This document shows, piece after piece, positions 14,538-22,790 of a DNA stretch of 38,943 bases (positions are counted from its first letter, which is position 1; each line of letters begins with the position of its first letter). The stretch is taken from the NCBI GenBank assembly GCA_944392865.1, contig CALXYD010000011.1, forward strand, positions 1 to 38,943, read 5' to 3'. Made by a program: the position numbers and the translations under genes. Under the pieces are notes generated by a model. That model searched no databases and was not told where the DNA came from. It saw nothing but the letters and a program-made list of their open reading frames with translations. The DNA comes from an uncultured Alphaproteobacteria bacterium. GTDB lineage: Bacteria; Pseudomonadota; Alphaproteobacteria; RF32; CAG-239.

Positions 14538-16307
14538 TCAGCGAAGCTGGGTGCGATACAACGAGGCGTATATGCCATTCTGCTTATTTATCAACTCATC
14601 GTGCGAACCGATCTCAACAATTTTGCCGTAGTTGACAACAACAATCTTATCCGCGTTGCGAACGGTTGACAAGCGGTGCGCAATGATAAACACCGTCCGG
14701 TCAGCCATTAAATTATCTATTGCCTGCTGGACAATCGCCTCGGATTTATTATCCAAGGCGGACGTCGCCTCGTCCAAAATCACTATCGGGGCGTTTTTGA
14801 TAAACGCGCGGGCAATCGCAATCCGCTGTTTCTGCCCGCCGGAGAGCAATACGCCGCGCTCGCCGATTTCGGTATCCAACCCTTTATCCAACGTGGAAAT
14901 AAATTCATCAAGGCAGGCGCATTTAACGGCGTTGGCGATTTCTTCGCCGGTGGCATCTTCCTTGCCCAACAAAATATTGTCGCGAATCGTGCCGCCAAAC
15001 AGGAAATTATCCTGGAAAACAATCGCGATTTTATCCCGCAACGAATCTATATCAAACTCGCGAATATCGGTGCCGTCTATCATCACTTTGCCGCCGGTTA
15101 CATCATAGAATCGGGGCAACAGATTGACCAATGTGGTTTTGCCGCCGCCGGAATTGCCGACAAGAGCTATCGTTTCGCCGATTTTTATTTTCAGATTGAT
15201 ATTATCCAGAACTTTCTTGCCTTTGACATAGGAAAAGCTGACATCTTTATACTCAATGCAATCTTTGGGCTTTTCCAACTGTTTCGGGTGCTCGCAGTTG
15301 ATAATATCCGGCTGGCGTTCCAACGCGCCAAACACGCGCTCCATCGCCATTAACGCCATTTGCACGCTGTTGAAATTGTTGCCGATGCTTTTTATCGGAT
15401 TATACAACATAATCAGCGCGGCAATGAACGAAACGAAACTGCCCGGGGTTATCTGGTGCGTAACAATCAGATACGAGCCGAGCCATATTACCGCGGCGAC
15501 ACCAAAGGACACGATAAAGTGCATTAACGGCGACAGCATTCCGGTGCGCTGAATCATCTTCATTCCGATTTTGAACACACTGTCCAACGTGTTGCAGAAG
15601 CGCTCCTTTTGATAATCATACAGATTATATGACGCAATAATGCGGTTGCCGTTGTATGTTTCATTGAAATGCGTCATTACCGCCGAGCCGGAAAACACCG
15701 ACTTGTCCATCAGCGATTTTATCTTTTTACGCACGCGAGTCAGCGGGAACAAAGCGCCAAGCAGCACCAATGTCGCGACAATCGCCAACTGCCACGAATT
15801 ATAAAACAAGACGCCGATTAAAGACAAGGAGGAAAACAAACGGGTCGTAAATAATTTCATATTATTCAGAAGGCCGCTGCAAGCCGCGTCCACATCATTA
15901 TTAAAGCGGAAAATAATGTCGCCGGAAGTGTTTTTATCAAAAAAAGCGGCGTTGTAGTGCATTAACTTGAAGAAAAGCTTTTTCTTCACATCCATCGCGA
16001 TACGCTGGCCGACCCAGGTGTTTAAATATGTCGCGCTGTATGTCAGCAGACTCTGGCATAAGCTAAATATAATTATCAGCAGAGGAATAAACAATGTTGA
16101 TTTCGCCAAAGTGCTTTTCTCTACCATAACGACATCCATATACGGCTTTAACGCCCAGGCAATCACCGCGTCCATCGCGCCAATCGGGATAGTTATTAAA
16201 ACGGCTATCAGCGCCCGTCCCCAATACGGTTTGACATACGGCAGAATTTTGCGATAGTTGACAACGAGATTTAAGTTTAAAAACTTTGCCTTTATTTTTT
16301 GAAACAT
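14538..16307 (-). CDS. MsbA-like ABC exporter (fused permease and ATPase)
   Basis: A 589-residue half-transporter that would work as a homodimer in the inner membrane. The ATG at 16307 is chosen over 16331 because GGAAG lies upstream. The N-terminal ~310 residues carry six predicted helices typical of the ABC exporter fold. The ATPase part has Walker A GNSGGGKTT near residue 375, signature LSGGQKQR near 480, Walker B IVILDEATSAL just after, and the H-loop IAHRLST. In Alphaproteobacteria such proteins next to no partner are usually annotated as lipid A/core flippase MsbA; the substrate is not proven by sequence and a peptide or drug exporter is possible. Confidence 0.88.
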   Translation of the reverse strand: MFQKIKAKFLNLNLVVNYRKILPYVKPYWGRALIAVLITIPIGAMDAVIAWALKPYMDVVMVEKSTLAKSTLFIPLLIIIFSLCQSLLTYSATYLNTWVGQRIAMDVKKKLFFKLMHYNAAFFDKNTSGDIIFRFNNDVDAACSGLLNNMKLFTTRLFSSLSLIGVLFYNSWQLAIVATLVLLGALFPLTRVRKKIKSLMDKSVFSGSAVMTHFNETYNGNRIIASYNLYDYQKERFCNTLDSVFKIGMKMIQRTGMLSPLMHFIVSFGVAAVIWLGSYLIVTHQITPGSFVSFIAALIMLYNPIKSIGNNFNSVQMALMAMERVFGALERQPDIINCEHPKQLEKPKDCIEYKDVSFSYVKGKKVLDNINLKIKIGETIALVGNSGGGKTTLVNLLPRFYDVTGGKVMIDGTDIREFDIDSLRDKIAIVFQDNFLFGGTIRDNILLGKEDATGEEIANAVKCACLDEFISTLDKGLDTEIGERGVLLSGGQKQRIAIARAFIKNAPIVILDEATSALDNKSEAIVQQAIDNLMADRTVFIIAHRLSTVRNADKIVVVNYGKIVEIGSHDELINKQNGIYASLYRTQLR

Positions 16308-16501
16308 TTGGTCTTCCCAACAGATATACACACGTTCTTTAACAGCCTTTTTTTATTTATAATTTTCCATATACAGCCGCATTGCACGGCAGGCTTCCCC
16401 GACGCGGCTTTTATGCTTTTAACAAAGTTTTTAACAGATGTAAACAGAAAAATCGCCGATATTCTGCGGCAAAATCAACTCTTCCGGCAGCCCCGGCCGC
16501 A

Positions 16502-16545
16502 CAAAAAAAGTCGCCCTGTTAAGGACGGCTTCCTTTAACAGACTT
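16502..16545 (-). terminator. Intrinsic terminator downstream of the cold-shock gene
   Basis: Reading the minus strand, CTGTTAAAGGA pairs with TCCTTAACAG (one bulge), enclosed by AAGTC/GACTT, and runs into seven T. It follows the csp stop by 10 bases. The rest of 16308-16501 shows no gene. Confidence 0.8.
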
Positions 16546-16555
16546 GTCAATTTAT

Positions 16556-16759
16556 TTATAAAATTTCAATTGAACCGGCTGCCGTGCGCCCGCGGTCATC
16601 ATAAATTTCATAGCTGACACGCTGACCTTCGTATAATTTCCGCAAGCCCTTTTCTTCCAACTTGGTAATGTGGACAAAGACATCCTTGCCGCCGTTTTCC
16701 GGCTGAATGAAACCATACCCTTTGCGGGAATTAAACCATTTTACAGTTCCTGTTGTCAT
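16556..16759 (-). CDS. Cold-shock domain protein (CspA family)
   Basis: A 67-residue single-stranded nucleic-acid-binding protein, likely an RNA chaperone. The ATG at 16759 is preferred over 16777 because AGGAG lies 6 bases upstream and the family begins TTGTVKWFN. The RNP1 motif KGYGFI is at 13-18 and RNP2 VFVHI at 27-31. It is a single-gene unit: a strong promoter lies at 16827-16854, a leader of about 60 bases can form a CGCCAG/CTGACG hairpin (about 16800-16820), and a terminator follows. The leader may affect translation at low temperature as in E. coli cspA; that is inference. Confidence 0.95.
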   Translation of the reverse strand: MTTGTVKWFNSRKGYGFIQPENGGKDVFVHITKLEEKGLRKLYEGQRVSYEIYDDRGRTAAGSIEIL

Positions 16760-16826
16760 ATTAACTCCTAACTTCAATATAAATCAGTTACGCCTACTCC
16801 GCCAGACTTTTCAGCCTGACGAGTTT

Positions 16827-16854
16827 ATTATATTGCTATTTATTTTTTAGTCAA
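16827..16854 (-). promoter_or_regulatory. Strong promoter of the cold-shock gene
   Basis: On the minus strand TTGACT, a 16-base spacer and a perfect TATAAT. Transcription would begin near 16820, giving a leader of about 60 bases before the ATG at 16759. Confidence 0.75.
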
Positions 16855-16867
16855 GATATAAAAACGC

Positions 16868-17239
16868 TTAATGGTTGTTTTTTGATAGAATATTTTGAAT
16901 TTGCAATTTCAGATAGTCGCGAAACTCCGGATTCAGCCCTTTTTGCCGGCTTTTCTGCTCCAGCACATCAATAATTTCCGCCTGATATTTCGGCTTATTG
17001 ACGGCGATTTTGCCCAGATACCAGGCGCTGGCTTCAAATATCTGCTTTTCATCGCTGCCCAGGCCAACGAGAATCCCCTCATACGTCGGCGAAAAACGCT
17101 TTTTTACCTCCGCGTGCGACAAGGCATACGAGGCTTTTTGAATTTTATGCGCCTCCGCCGGTGTCATATTATCCGGCTTATGACGCACCAAAAAGTCTTT
17201 GAGCTTTTTGAACATTGCCGCGCTGATACCTTTTGCCAT
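16868..17239 (-). CDS. Conserved-looking small helical protein, function unknown
   Basis: A basic, mostly helical protein I do not recognise. The frame is open from 17329 (153 residues), but I choose the ATG at 17239 (123 residues, starting MAKGISAAMFKKL) because AGAGGG stands about 10 bases upstream, while the first ATG has no ribosome-binding site. It contains the segment DNMTPAEAHKIQKASYALSHAEVKK and a YEGILVGLGSDEKQIFEASAWYL stretch split across two helices, with no signal peptide, membrane helix or cysteine motif. It reads divergently from tRNA-Gln and its stop lies just upstream of the csp promoter. Confidence 0.6.
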   Translation of the reverse strand: MAKGISAAMFKKLKDFLVRHKPDNMTPAEAHKIQKASYALSHAEVKKRFSPTYEGILVGLGSDEKQIFEASAWYLGKIAVNKPKYQAEIIDVLEQKSRQKGLNPEFRDYLKLQIQNILSKNNH

Positions 17240-17403
17240 TGCCCTACCCTCTTTATGTTTTGCCGACATTCTGCCCGCTGTATCAAAACTTTTATTAAGA
17301 TAAGGGCGAATTTTGTTTTTTGCAACCATATTTTGCGAAAAACAAAAAGAAAACTATTGACACTTAAAATAAAGCATACTAAAAGAGAGCCGTTATCGTT
17401 GAT

Positions 17404-17477
17404 TGCTTCATCGTCTAACGGTAGGACAGCGGACTCTGACTCCGTTAATCTTGGTTCGAATCCAGGTGAAGCAGCCA
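17404..17477 (+). tRNA. tRNA-Gln (anticodon CUG)
   Basis: The acceptor strands TGCTTCA and TGAAGCA pair fully; the D arm contains TAACGGTAGGA, the anticodon arm is GCGGA-CTCTGAC-TCCGT with CTG at the anticodon positions, and the T arm contains GGTTCGAATCC. The discriminator base is G and CCA is encoded. A consensus TTGACA at 17357-17362 lies upstream as a likely -35 box; no clear -10 stands at the ideal distance. Confidence 0.96.
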
Positions 17478-17483
17478 GTGTTT

Positions 17484-17514
17484 AAGCCTACGCCTTGTTG
17501 CGGTGGCTTTTTTT
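17484..17514 (+). terminator. Intrinsic terminator after tRNA-Gln
   Basis: AAGCC (17484-17488) pairs with GGCTT (17505-17509) around an inner CGC/GCG stem, followed by a run of T. It begins 6 bases after the encoded CCA. Confidence 0.8.
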
Positions 17515-17617
17515 GTTTGCAGATTTTTCCTTATTTTTTTATTGACACAAAATAAAAAATATGTTTCTTTTGTTTTGTCAAAATTTATCATTATTTCTAA
17601 CTTAAATTTTTATTTCT

Positions 17618-18370
17618 ATGGATTTGAAAGAATTAAGAGAAAGGTATCATTTGCCTTTGTGCATTTTGCATCAGGCAGCTGTATTAAGCGACAATGAAGG
17701 AACATCGTTTGATTCCAATCTGAGACCGGCAATTGCCGCGTATGTATCGCAATTGCCCAAATTTCCGCTCAACCATACAGTTGTCGGGGTTGCCGAAAAT
17801 AGCGGGAAAGTTGTCGTCGTCAAACTTTTAACCGAACGTCCGGCTTTTTTGCATGCGCCGTATCTGTTACAGATTGCCCATAATCTCGCCATAGAGGCTT
17901 TGGGGCAAAATAACTTGCAGCGGCGGAATCCGGATATGACTATCGCCGCTATCGGCGAAAGGTTTAAGATTGATTCGGTTTTAACCATTGCCGCCGACAA
18001 AGACGATGTTTTCGGTATTTATTGCCATAACGCAAGATATGCCTGCGTGGTGGAAATTGCGTCGGAGGCTCTTCCGGCAAAAGCCAGAAAACACGTTAAG
18101 ACCGTTGCGGAAACAATCGCCAAACACGTTTTGTGGCATTATCATGCTTATGACAAACAAATCAGACTTGAAGACTTTATTTTGTCGCAACCGTATGTTT
18201 TGGGCGATGGATTTGTTAAGGTTGAAATAACCCATTCCGTTTGGAACGGGATAAAGTCTTCACTGTCTGTCGGTGGATATCTCGCTAAAAGCGCAGAACT
18301 TCTGATGCAGGAATTTCATGCAGAGAATCTGAAGCTCAGCGTTAAACGAATTGAAGTTGTCGGTTTGTAA
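17618..18370 (+). CDS. Protein of unknown function, 250 aa, no Shine-Dalgarno
   Basis: A soluble, mixed alpha/beta protein I do not recognise. It has no signal peptide or membrane helix. Notable stretches are NHTVVGVAENSGKVVVVKLL (about 52-71), TIAAIGERFKIDSVLTIAADK in the middle, and a C-terminal SLSVGGYLAKSAELLMQEF. The ATG is preceded only by AT-rich sequence, without any purine-rich ribosome-binding site, unlike most genes in the window. TTGACA is at 17542-17547, and TTTTGTCAA at 17573-17581 can pair back to it, so an operator-like hairpin overlaps the possible promoter. The gene is followed by its own terminator. Confidence 0.8.
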   Translation: MDLKELRERYHLPLCILHQAAVLSDNEGTSFDSNLRPAIAAYVSQLPKFPLNHTVVGVAENSGKVVVVKLLTERPAFLHAPYLLQIAHNLAIEALGQNNLQRRNPDMTIAAIGERFKIDSVLTIAADKDDVFGIYCHNARYACVVEIASEALPAKARKHVKTVAETIAKHVLWHYHAYDKQIRLEDFILSQPYVLGDGFVKVEITHSVWNGIKSSLSVGGYLAKSAELLMQEFHAENLKLSVKRIEVVGL

Positions 18371-18386
18371 TAATCGGCATATTGAT

Positions 18387-18419
18387 AACGGAGGAGGATT
18401 TTTCTCTTCCGTTTTTTTT
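18387..18419 (+). terminator. Intrinsic terminator after the 17618 gene
   Basis: AACGGAGGAG pairs with CTCTTCCGTT (10 bp with one G-T pair), a 7-base loop, then eight T. It separates the two ribosome-binding-site-less genes into independent units. Confidence 0.88.
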
Positions 18420-18489
18420 GTTGACTCCGAGGAGATTTCTTTTTATTTTGAGGATAATTCTTAATTATTAACGCTAAAATTTTGTTATT

Positions 18490-19239
18490 ATGAGGTTATC
18501 TACAATTGTTTTGTCCGGAGCCAATGAGCATACGGACGCAGAAGCGATAATTTCGCTTTGCAAAGATTTTTCCGGTATTTCCGAATTGGGTATTCAGGTT
18601 TCGGGCGACAAGGCTTATTACAGTTCGGGCAGATATTGGTGGTTGCAGTTGCTGTGCCACTTGGCAACGCCTGACATCCGTATAGCACTGCACCTGAACA
18701 AGGACTGGGTTGAAGATTTTTGCGCGGGAAAAATTCCGCCGGAATTGGAAACTTTTTTGGCACTTTCACATCCTGACGGTTCGCCAAAAATCAAACGTAT
18801 CCAGCTTAATTTTAAAATCGGGCGGGAGAAAGCGCCGAATGTGCACACATTACTATGCACAATGAAACGCTATGCGCGCCACGATTTTATCCTGTCTTAC
18901 AATGACAGCAACCAGGATTTTATCCGGCAAATCAGGGAGAGCGGATTTAAAATTGGCGCGTTGCTCTACGATTCATCTTTTGGCGAAGGAATTGCTCCGT
19001 CTAAAAGACCGGCACCGGTTTTTAATGATGTTTATCAAGGTTACGCCGGCGGGCTTTCTCCGGATAATGTGGTTGCGGAGCTGGAGAAAATTGATACCGT
19101 TGTACCTCCCGGAAAAAGCTTTTTTATTGATGCTGAAGGCAAACTCAAAGGCGAAGACGGACATTTATCGCTTGAAAAATGTAAAATTTTTTTGACTCGT
19201 GCCTATGCCTGGGCTTGGGATCATTCGGCCGATTTTTAA
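18490..19239 (+). CDS. TrpF-like TIM-barrel protein, function unknown
   Basis: A 249-residue soluble protein. The C-terminal third resembles phosphoribosylanthranilate isomerase (TrpF): YAGGLSPDNVVAELEKI matches the phosphate-binding AGGL-P-NV turn, followed by FFIDAEGKLKGEDG in the place of the family's DVSSGVE-KD segment and a closing helix SLEKCKIFLTRAYAW. Earlier parts (IVLSGANEHTDAEAI, RIQLNF, FILSYNDSN, FKIGALLYDSS) alternate strands and helices as a barrel would. No tryptophan gene is nearby, and the catalytic Cys/Asp pair of TrpF is not obvious, so another substrate is likely. Like its neighbour at 17618, it has no ribosome-binding site before the ATG. Confidence 0.75.
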   Translation: MRLSTIVLSGANEHTDAEAIISLCKDFSGISELGIQVSGDKAYYSSGRYWWLQLLCHLATPDIRIALHLNKDWVEDFCAGKIPPELETFLALSHPDGSPKIKRIQLNFKIGREKAPNVHTLLCTMKRYARHDFILSYNDSNQDFIRQIRESGFKIGALLYDSSFGEGIAPSKRPAPVFNDVYQGYAGGLSPDNVVAELEKIDTVVPPGKSFFIDAEGKLKGEDGHLSLEKCKIFLTRAYAWAWDHSADF

Positions 19240-19249
19240 TCATTTAACT

Positions 19250-19284
19250 ATCCCTTGCGCTCTAACGAGTGCGGGGATTTTTTA
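19250..19284 (+). terminator. Intrinsic terminator between the 18490 gene and mutY
   Basis: ATCCCTTGCGCTC and GAGTGCGGGGAT pair imperfectly around a 4-base loop, followed by six T. The T run reaches the mutY stop codon on the other strand. Confidence 0.72.
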
Positions 19285-20301
19285 TGCCGATTTCCGACTT
19301 TTACCCGGCACCGCCGAAAGGACTTTTTTCATCAATGTGGAAAAAGGATAATCCGCCAGATTTTCCGACGCGGCGAAAAAGCCGTCGGGCAACGGCGCTC
19401 TATCGCTTTGCATGGTATATATCCGCAAAGTTAATTTGATATGGGTAAAGAGATGGGTTACGGATAAGCCGGTATCAACGGCGCCTGCGCAAGTTTTTCC
19501 GCTCTCATTCCAAGGAAATTCATAAAGCCCGGACAGCAGGCCTTTTTCCGTCCGTTTGCGGATAAATAATTCGCCGCGATTGTTTCGGATTAAGAAAACG
19601 GCTCCAGCCTTTTCTTTCTTTGCCGGTTTGCCCCGCACCGGTATTTGTTCCAAGTCCGCCGCCGTATGCGAAAGGCAATCCTCTTTCAGGGGACAGAGCA
19701 GGCATTGCGGATTTTTCGGCGTGCAAACCGTTGCGCCCAAATCCATTATTGCCGAAGCGTAATCGGCCGGGCTTTCCCTGCTGCTCATAGCCTGCGCCTT
19801 TTCGCGAATCGTTTCGGTTATTTCATCCAGTGGTGCGGTTAAGTGGTGTAAACGCGCCACAATACGCATAACATTGCCGTCAATTACGGTTTCCGGCTGA
19901 TTAAAGGCCAAAGCGAGAAAGCTTGCCGCCGTATAGGCTCCGATACCTTTTAATTGCAAAACCCGTTCTTTAGAATCGGGAAAACGGCCGCCGAAATCAT
20001 TAACAATTATGCGGGCGGTTTGGTGCAGCGAACGGGCGCGCGTATAATAACCCAAGCCCTGCCAAAGGTGATAAACTTCTTCCTCAGAAGCGGCGGCCAG
20101 AGCCTGAACGGTCGGAAAGCGCTGCATAAAACGGTGAAAATACGGAATAACGGTTTTAACCGTCGTTTGCTGGAGCATAAATTCGGAAACCAGGACGACA
20201 TACGGATCCGGGTGAGCACAGCCCTTTACCCGCCACGGCAGGTCGCGTCCATTCTTTGCATACCAAGCCAACAATTTTTCCGCTATTGATATTTGCGCCA
20301 T
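19282..20301 (-). CDS. mutY: A/G-specific adenine DNA glycosylase MutY
   Basis: Removes adenine mispaired with 8-oxoguanine. The ATG at 20301 is chosen because the longer frame would run through the upstream terminator and tRNA-Leu; GGAA lies upstream. The 339-residue product has Glu40 in SEFMLQQTTV, the helix-hairpin-helix LKGIGAYTAAS near 117-128 and Asp141 in VIDGNV. The [4Fe-4S] ligands are Cys193, 200, 203 and 209 (C-X6-C-X2-C-X5-C). The C-terminal NUDIX-like domain that reads 8-oxoG follows (GAVFLIRNNRGELFIRKR). Stop codon abuts the converging gene's terminator. Confidence 0.96.
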   Translation of the reverse strand: MAQISIAEKLLAWYAKNGRDLPWRVKGCAHPDPYVVLVSEFMLQQTTVKTVIPYFHRFMQRFPTVQALAAASEEEVYHLWQGLGYYTRARSLHQTARIIVNDFGGRFPDSKERVLQLKGIGAYTAASFLALAFNQPETVIDGNVMRIVARLHHLTAPLDEITETIREKAQAMSSRESPADYASAIMDLGATVCTPKNPQCLLCPLKEDCLSHTAADLEQIPVRGKPAKKEKAGAVFLIRNNRGELFIRKRTEKGLLSGLYEFPWNESGKTCAGAVDTGLSVTHLFTHIKLTLRIYTMQSDRAPLPDGFFAASENLADYPFSTLMKKVLSAVPGKSRKSA

Positions 20302-20316
20302 TGATTGTTTCCGATA

Positions 20317-20342
20317 CAAAAAAACCTCCGTGCGGAGGTTTT
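20317..20342 (-). terminator. Intrinsic terminator of tRNA-Leu
   Basis: On the minus strand AAAACCTCCG pairs perfectly with CGGAGGTTTT around a 2-base centre and runs into a T stretch. It lies between tRNA-Leu and mutY, so mutY probably depends on read-through or on a promoter within this short gap. Confidence 0.88.
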
Positions 20343-20348
20343 GATAAA

Positions 20349-20434
20349 TGGTGCTCTGGAGAAGACTCGAACTTCCACTGCCTGAGGCAACATGCACCTG
20401 AAGCATGCGCGTCTACCAATTTCGCCACCAGAGC
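20349..20434 (-). tRNA. tRNA-Leu (anticodon CAG)
   Basis: An 86-base class II tRNA: acceptor GCTCTGG pairs with CCAGAGC, discriminator A and encoded CCA. The D arm has GGCGAAATTGGTAGACGC, the anticodon arm is CATGC-TTCAGGT-GCATG with CAG at the anticodon positions, a variable arm GCCTCAGGC follows, and the T arm has GTTCGAGTC. It reads CUG codons. Confidence 0.97.
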
Positions 20435-20444
20435 AACGGCTATC

Positions 20445-20473
20445 TTATTAAAGGCTTTTTTTTCATTAGTCAA
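20445..20473 (-). promoter_or_regulatory. Candidate promoter of tRNA-Leu
   Basis: On the minus strand TTGACT is followed after 17 bases by TAATAA. The -10 is weak, but the predicted start lies only a few bases before the mature tRNA 5' end. Confidence 0.45.
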
Positions 20474-20503
20474 TAGTTTTTTCTTAAAAATAAAATTCTT
20501 TTT

Positions 20504-21313
20504 TCAAATTGCGCCATACGCGTCAAGCAGAAGAAAACTTCCCAAAAGAATCCGATATATGACAAATGGCAAATATGTGGCGCGGCGTAACCATTGCATC
20601 ATTAAAAAGATGGCTAGAAATGAAAAGACAAATGACCAGGCGACGGCCTGATAAGCCATTACCAGCCGCGCGATTTCACCGCCTTGCGTTATTTCATAAA
20701 ATGCCAGTATTCCGGCCGCAAAAATTGCCGGCACCGAGAGCAACATTGAAAATTTTGCCACTTCGCTACGATTATAGCCTAAAAAACGCCCCATGGTAAT
20801 TGTTATGCCTGAACGGCTTGTTCCCGGCAAAAAAGCCATACACTGCGCAAAGCCTATGCACAAAGCGTCAAACAGCGTGATGTCTTTTAAAGTCTTCCTG
20901 GTGCTGAATTTGGTATCAGCAAACCATAATATGATTGAATACACGATAAGCAACCAGCCGATGAGCTTGGTGCTGCGCGTCCATTCCGTTCCGACGTATT
21001 TCATTATTCCGCCGATAACTATGGCGGGCAGCGTGGCAAAGAGGATATAATAGGCCAATTTTACGCCGTCTGCCTTGAAATACGGGAGAAACTTGTGCTG
21101 CCACAACTCAACAAGCATTTGCTTTATTGTTCGCCAAAAGTACAGCACCACCGCTATCAGCGAGCCGATATGCAAAGCGATATCTATAACCTGCCCCTGG
21201 TCGGCATACGATGTATATTTGGCAAACAAAATCAGATGTCCCGATGAGCTTACCGGCAAAAATTCCGTCAGCCCCTGCACTAACGCCAGCCAGAATATAT
21301 GCATATCAGCCAT
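20504..21313 (-). CDS. uppP: Undecaprenyl-diphosphatase UppP (BacA)
   Basis: Integral membrane phosphatase that recycles undecaprenyl diphosphate to the monophosphate used in peptidoglycan and other envelope polymers; its activity also gives bacitracin resistance. At 269 residues with about eight hydrophobic segments it fits the family. The two conserved motifs are present: TEFLPVSSSGHLI near residues 16-28 and PGTSRSGITITMGR near 163-176. AGGGAG precedes the ATG. It is the last gene of the mtaB-ftsY-xseA-uppP run, 43 bases after xseA. Confidence 0.96.
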   Translation of the reverse strand: MADMHIFWLALVQGLTEFLPVSSSGHLILFAKYTSYADQGQVIDIALHIGSLIAVVLYFWRTIKQMLVELWQHKFLPYFKADGVKLAYYILFATLPAIVIGGIMKYVGTEWTRSTKLIGWLLIVYSIILWFADTKFSTRKTLKDITLFDALCIGFAQCMAFLPGTSRSGITITMGRFLGYNRSEVAKFSMLLSVPAIFAAGILAFYEITQGGEIARLVMAYQAVAWSFVFSFLAIFLMMQWLRRATYLPFVIYRILLGSFLLLDAYGAI

Positions 21314-21356
21314 TATTTTTCTCCCTTTCGTTTAGGGTCAGCATAGAGACAAGGAG

Positions 21357-22778
21357 TTAAAAATCAAATAACGAGCCTTGCTTTTTTTCATCGTTACCGA
21401 CTTTTTTTACCGACGGACGGGTAGGTGCCTGTTTTTCTGCCTTTTTATCCGCAACGGCGGTTTGCGGCGAAATGTATGCCGAAAGTTCGCCGTCGGCAAA
21501 CCTTATCACCAGATGATGCTGCTTTCCGGCTTCGGATACGCTGTAAATGGTTTGGCTATTATCGCCCTTAATCCAGGCAAATCCTCTTTTCAGGACAGAA
21601 TCCACCGATACGCCTTCAAGCCGATGGGTTAACCCGCTTAAACGTTCCTTATATTTTTCTATCAGCGTATTCACATACACGGGTTTGATTTCCGCCAAAG
21701 CCAACATTCCTTTTTTTTGCAACAACATATTTTTTACCGCGTTTTGCAGACGTTCAATACGATAATCCAGCTTTTGGATGTTTTCGTTTAATATCTGCTG
21801 TAAATTCGGAATGCCGCGGCTTAAGCCTTCTATGCGATTTTTATATTCTTCCAGACAACGGCGAATTGAGTTGCGCATCCGGTTGTCCAAAATATTTACC
21901 ACCGACAATAATTCATCACGGACGGGAACGGCAAATTCCGCCGCACCGGTCGGGGTCGGCGCACGCTTGTCCGACACATAATCTATCAGCATTGTGTCCG
22001 TTTCATGTCCGACAGCCGAAATTAAAGGTATTTCGGAATCATAAACGGCGCGAATCACCACCTCTTCATTGAACGGCCACAAATCCTCAAGGCTGCCGCC
22101 GCCACGGGCGACAATTATGACATCCGGACGCTTTACCGGACTTTCCGGCGTTAAAGCGTTAAAGCCGCGAATCGCCTCGGCAACTTTTTCGGCAGCGCCC
22201 TCTCCCTGCACCGGGGTCGGCCATAACACAATATGACTCGGAAAACGGTCGCGAATACGATGGATAATGTCGCGAATAACCGCACCGGACGCACTGGAAA
22301 CAACACCGATTGTTGTCGGCAAAAAAGGTATGGGCTTTTTATGGGCGACGTCAAACAGCCCCTCTTTAATAAACTGCTGTTTACGTTCTTCCAGGAGTTT
22401 TAACAAAGCACCCTGCCCTGCCGGTTCCAAACTTTCAATAACAAGCTGATAAGACGAACGCCCCGAAAAAGTAGTTATCTTTCCCGAAGCGATGACTTCC
22501 AAACCGTCTTCGATTTTAGTCTTCAGCGAAGAGGCGACTCCGCGCCAGCAAACGGCCGACAAAACCGAGTTTTCATCTTTTAACGATAAATACCAATGCC
22601 CCGAATCGGCTCTTTTGGCACCAAAAATCTCGCCACGCACCAAGACTCGGCTGAAATTTCCCTCCACATAACGTTTTATCTCGTTGGAAAGCTCGGTTAC
22701 CGTTTTGAGCTGCGGAGCGTTTTCTTTATTTGCCTGCTCTTGCGAATCCATTGCAAAATCAAACGACATATCCAGCAT
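21357..22778 (-). CDS. xseA: Exodeoxyribonuclease VII large subunit
   Basis: Catalytic subunit of exonuclease VII, which degrades single-stranded DNA from both ends together with XseB. The 473-residue product has the N-terminal OB domain (VLVRGEIFGAKRADSGHWYL and SVLSAVCWRG), the catalytic core with GVVSSASGAVIRDIIHRI, ARGGGSLEDLWPFNEE and SAVGHETDTMLIDYVSDKRA, then the long helical region for XseB binding. The start at 22778 has GGGGAG upstream, lying in the 12-base gap after ftsY. The small subunit gene xseB is not in the window. Confidence 0.96.
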   Translation of the reverse strand: MLDMSFDFAMDSQEQANKENAPQLKTVTELSNEIKRYVEGNFSRVLVRGEIFGAKRADSGHWYLSLKDENSVLSAVCWRGVASSLKTKIEDGLEVIASGKITTFSGRSSYQLVIESLEPAGQGALLKLLEERKQQFIKEGLFDVAHKKPIPFLPTTIGVVSSASGAVIRDIIHRIRDRFPSHIVLWPTPVQGEGAAEKVAEAIRGFNALTPESPVKRPDVIIVARGGGSLEDLWPFNEEVVIRAVYDSEIPLISAVGHETDTMLIDYVSDKRAPTPTGAAEFAVPVRDELLSVVNILDNRMRNSIRRCLEEYKNRIEGLSRGIPNLQQILNENIQKLDYRIERLQNAVKNMLLQKKGMLALAEIKPVYVNTLIEKYKERLSGLTHRLEGVSVDSVLKRGFAWIKGDNSQTIYSVSEAGKQHHLVIRFADGELSAYISPQTAVADKKAEKQAPTRPSVKKVGNDEKKQGSLFDF

Positions 22779-22790
22779 TTTATTACTCCC

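Noticed and set aside
20302..20406. N-terminal extension of the mutY frame
   Set aside because: It would translate the tRNA-Leu terminator and part of the tRNA itself.
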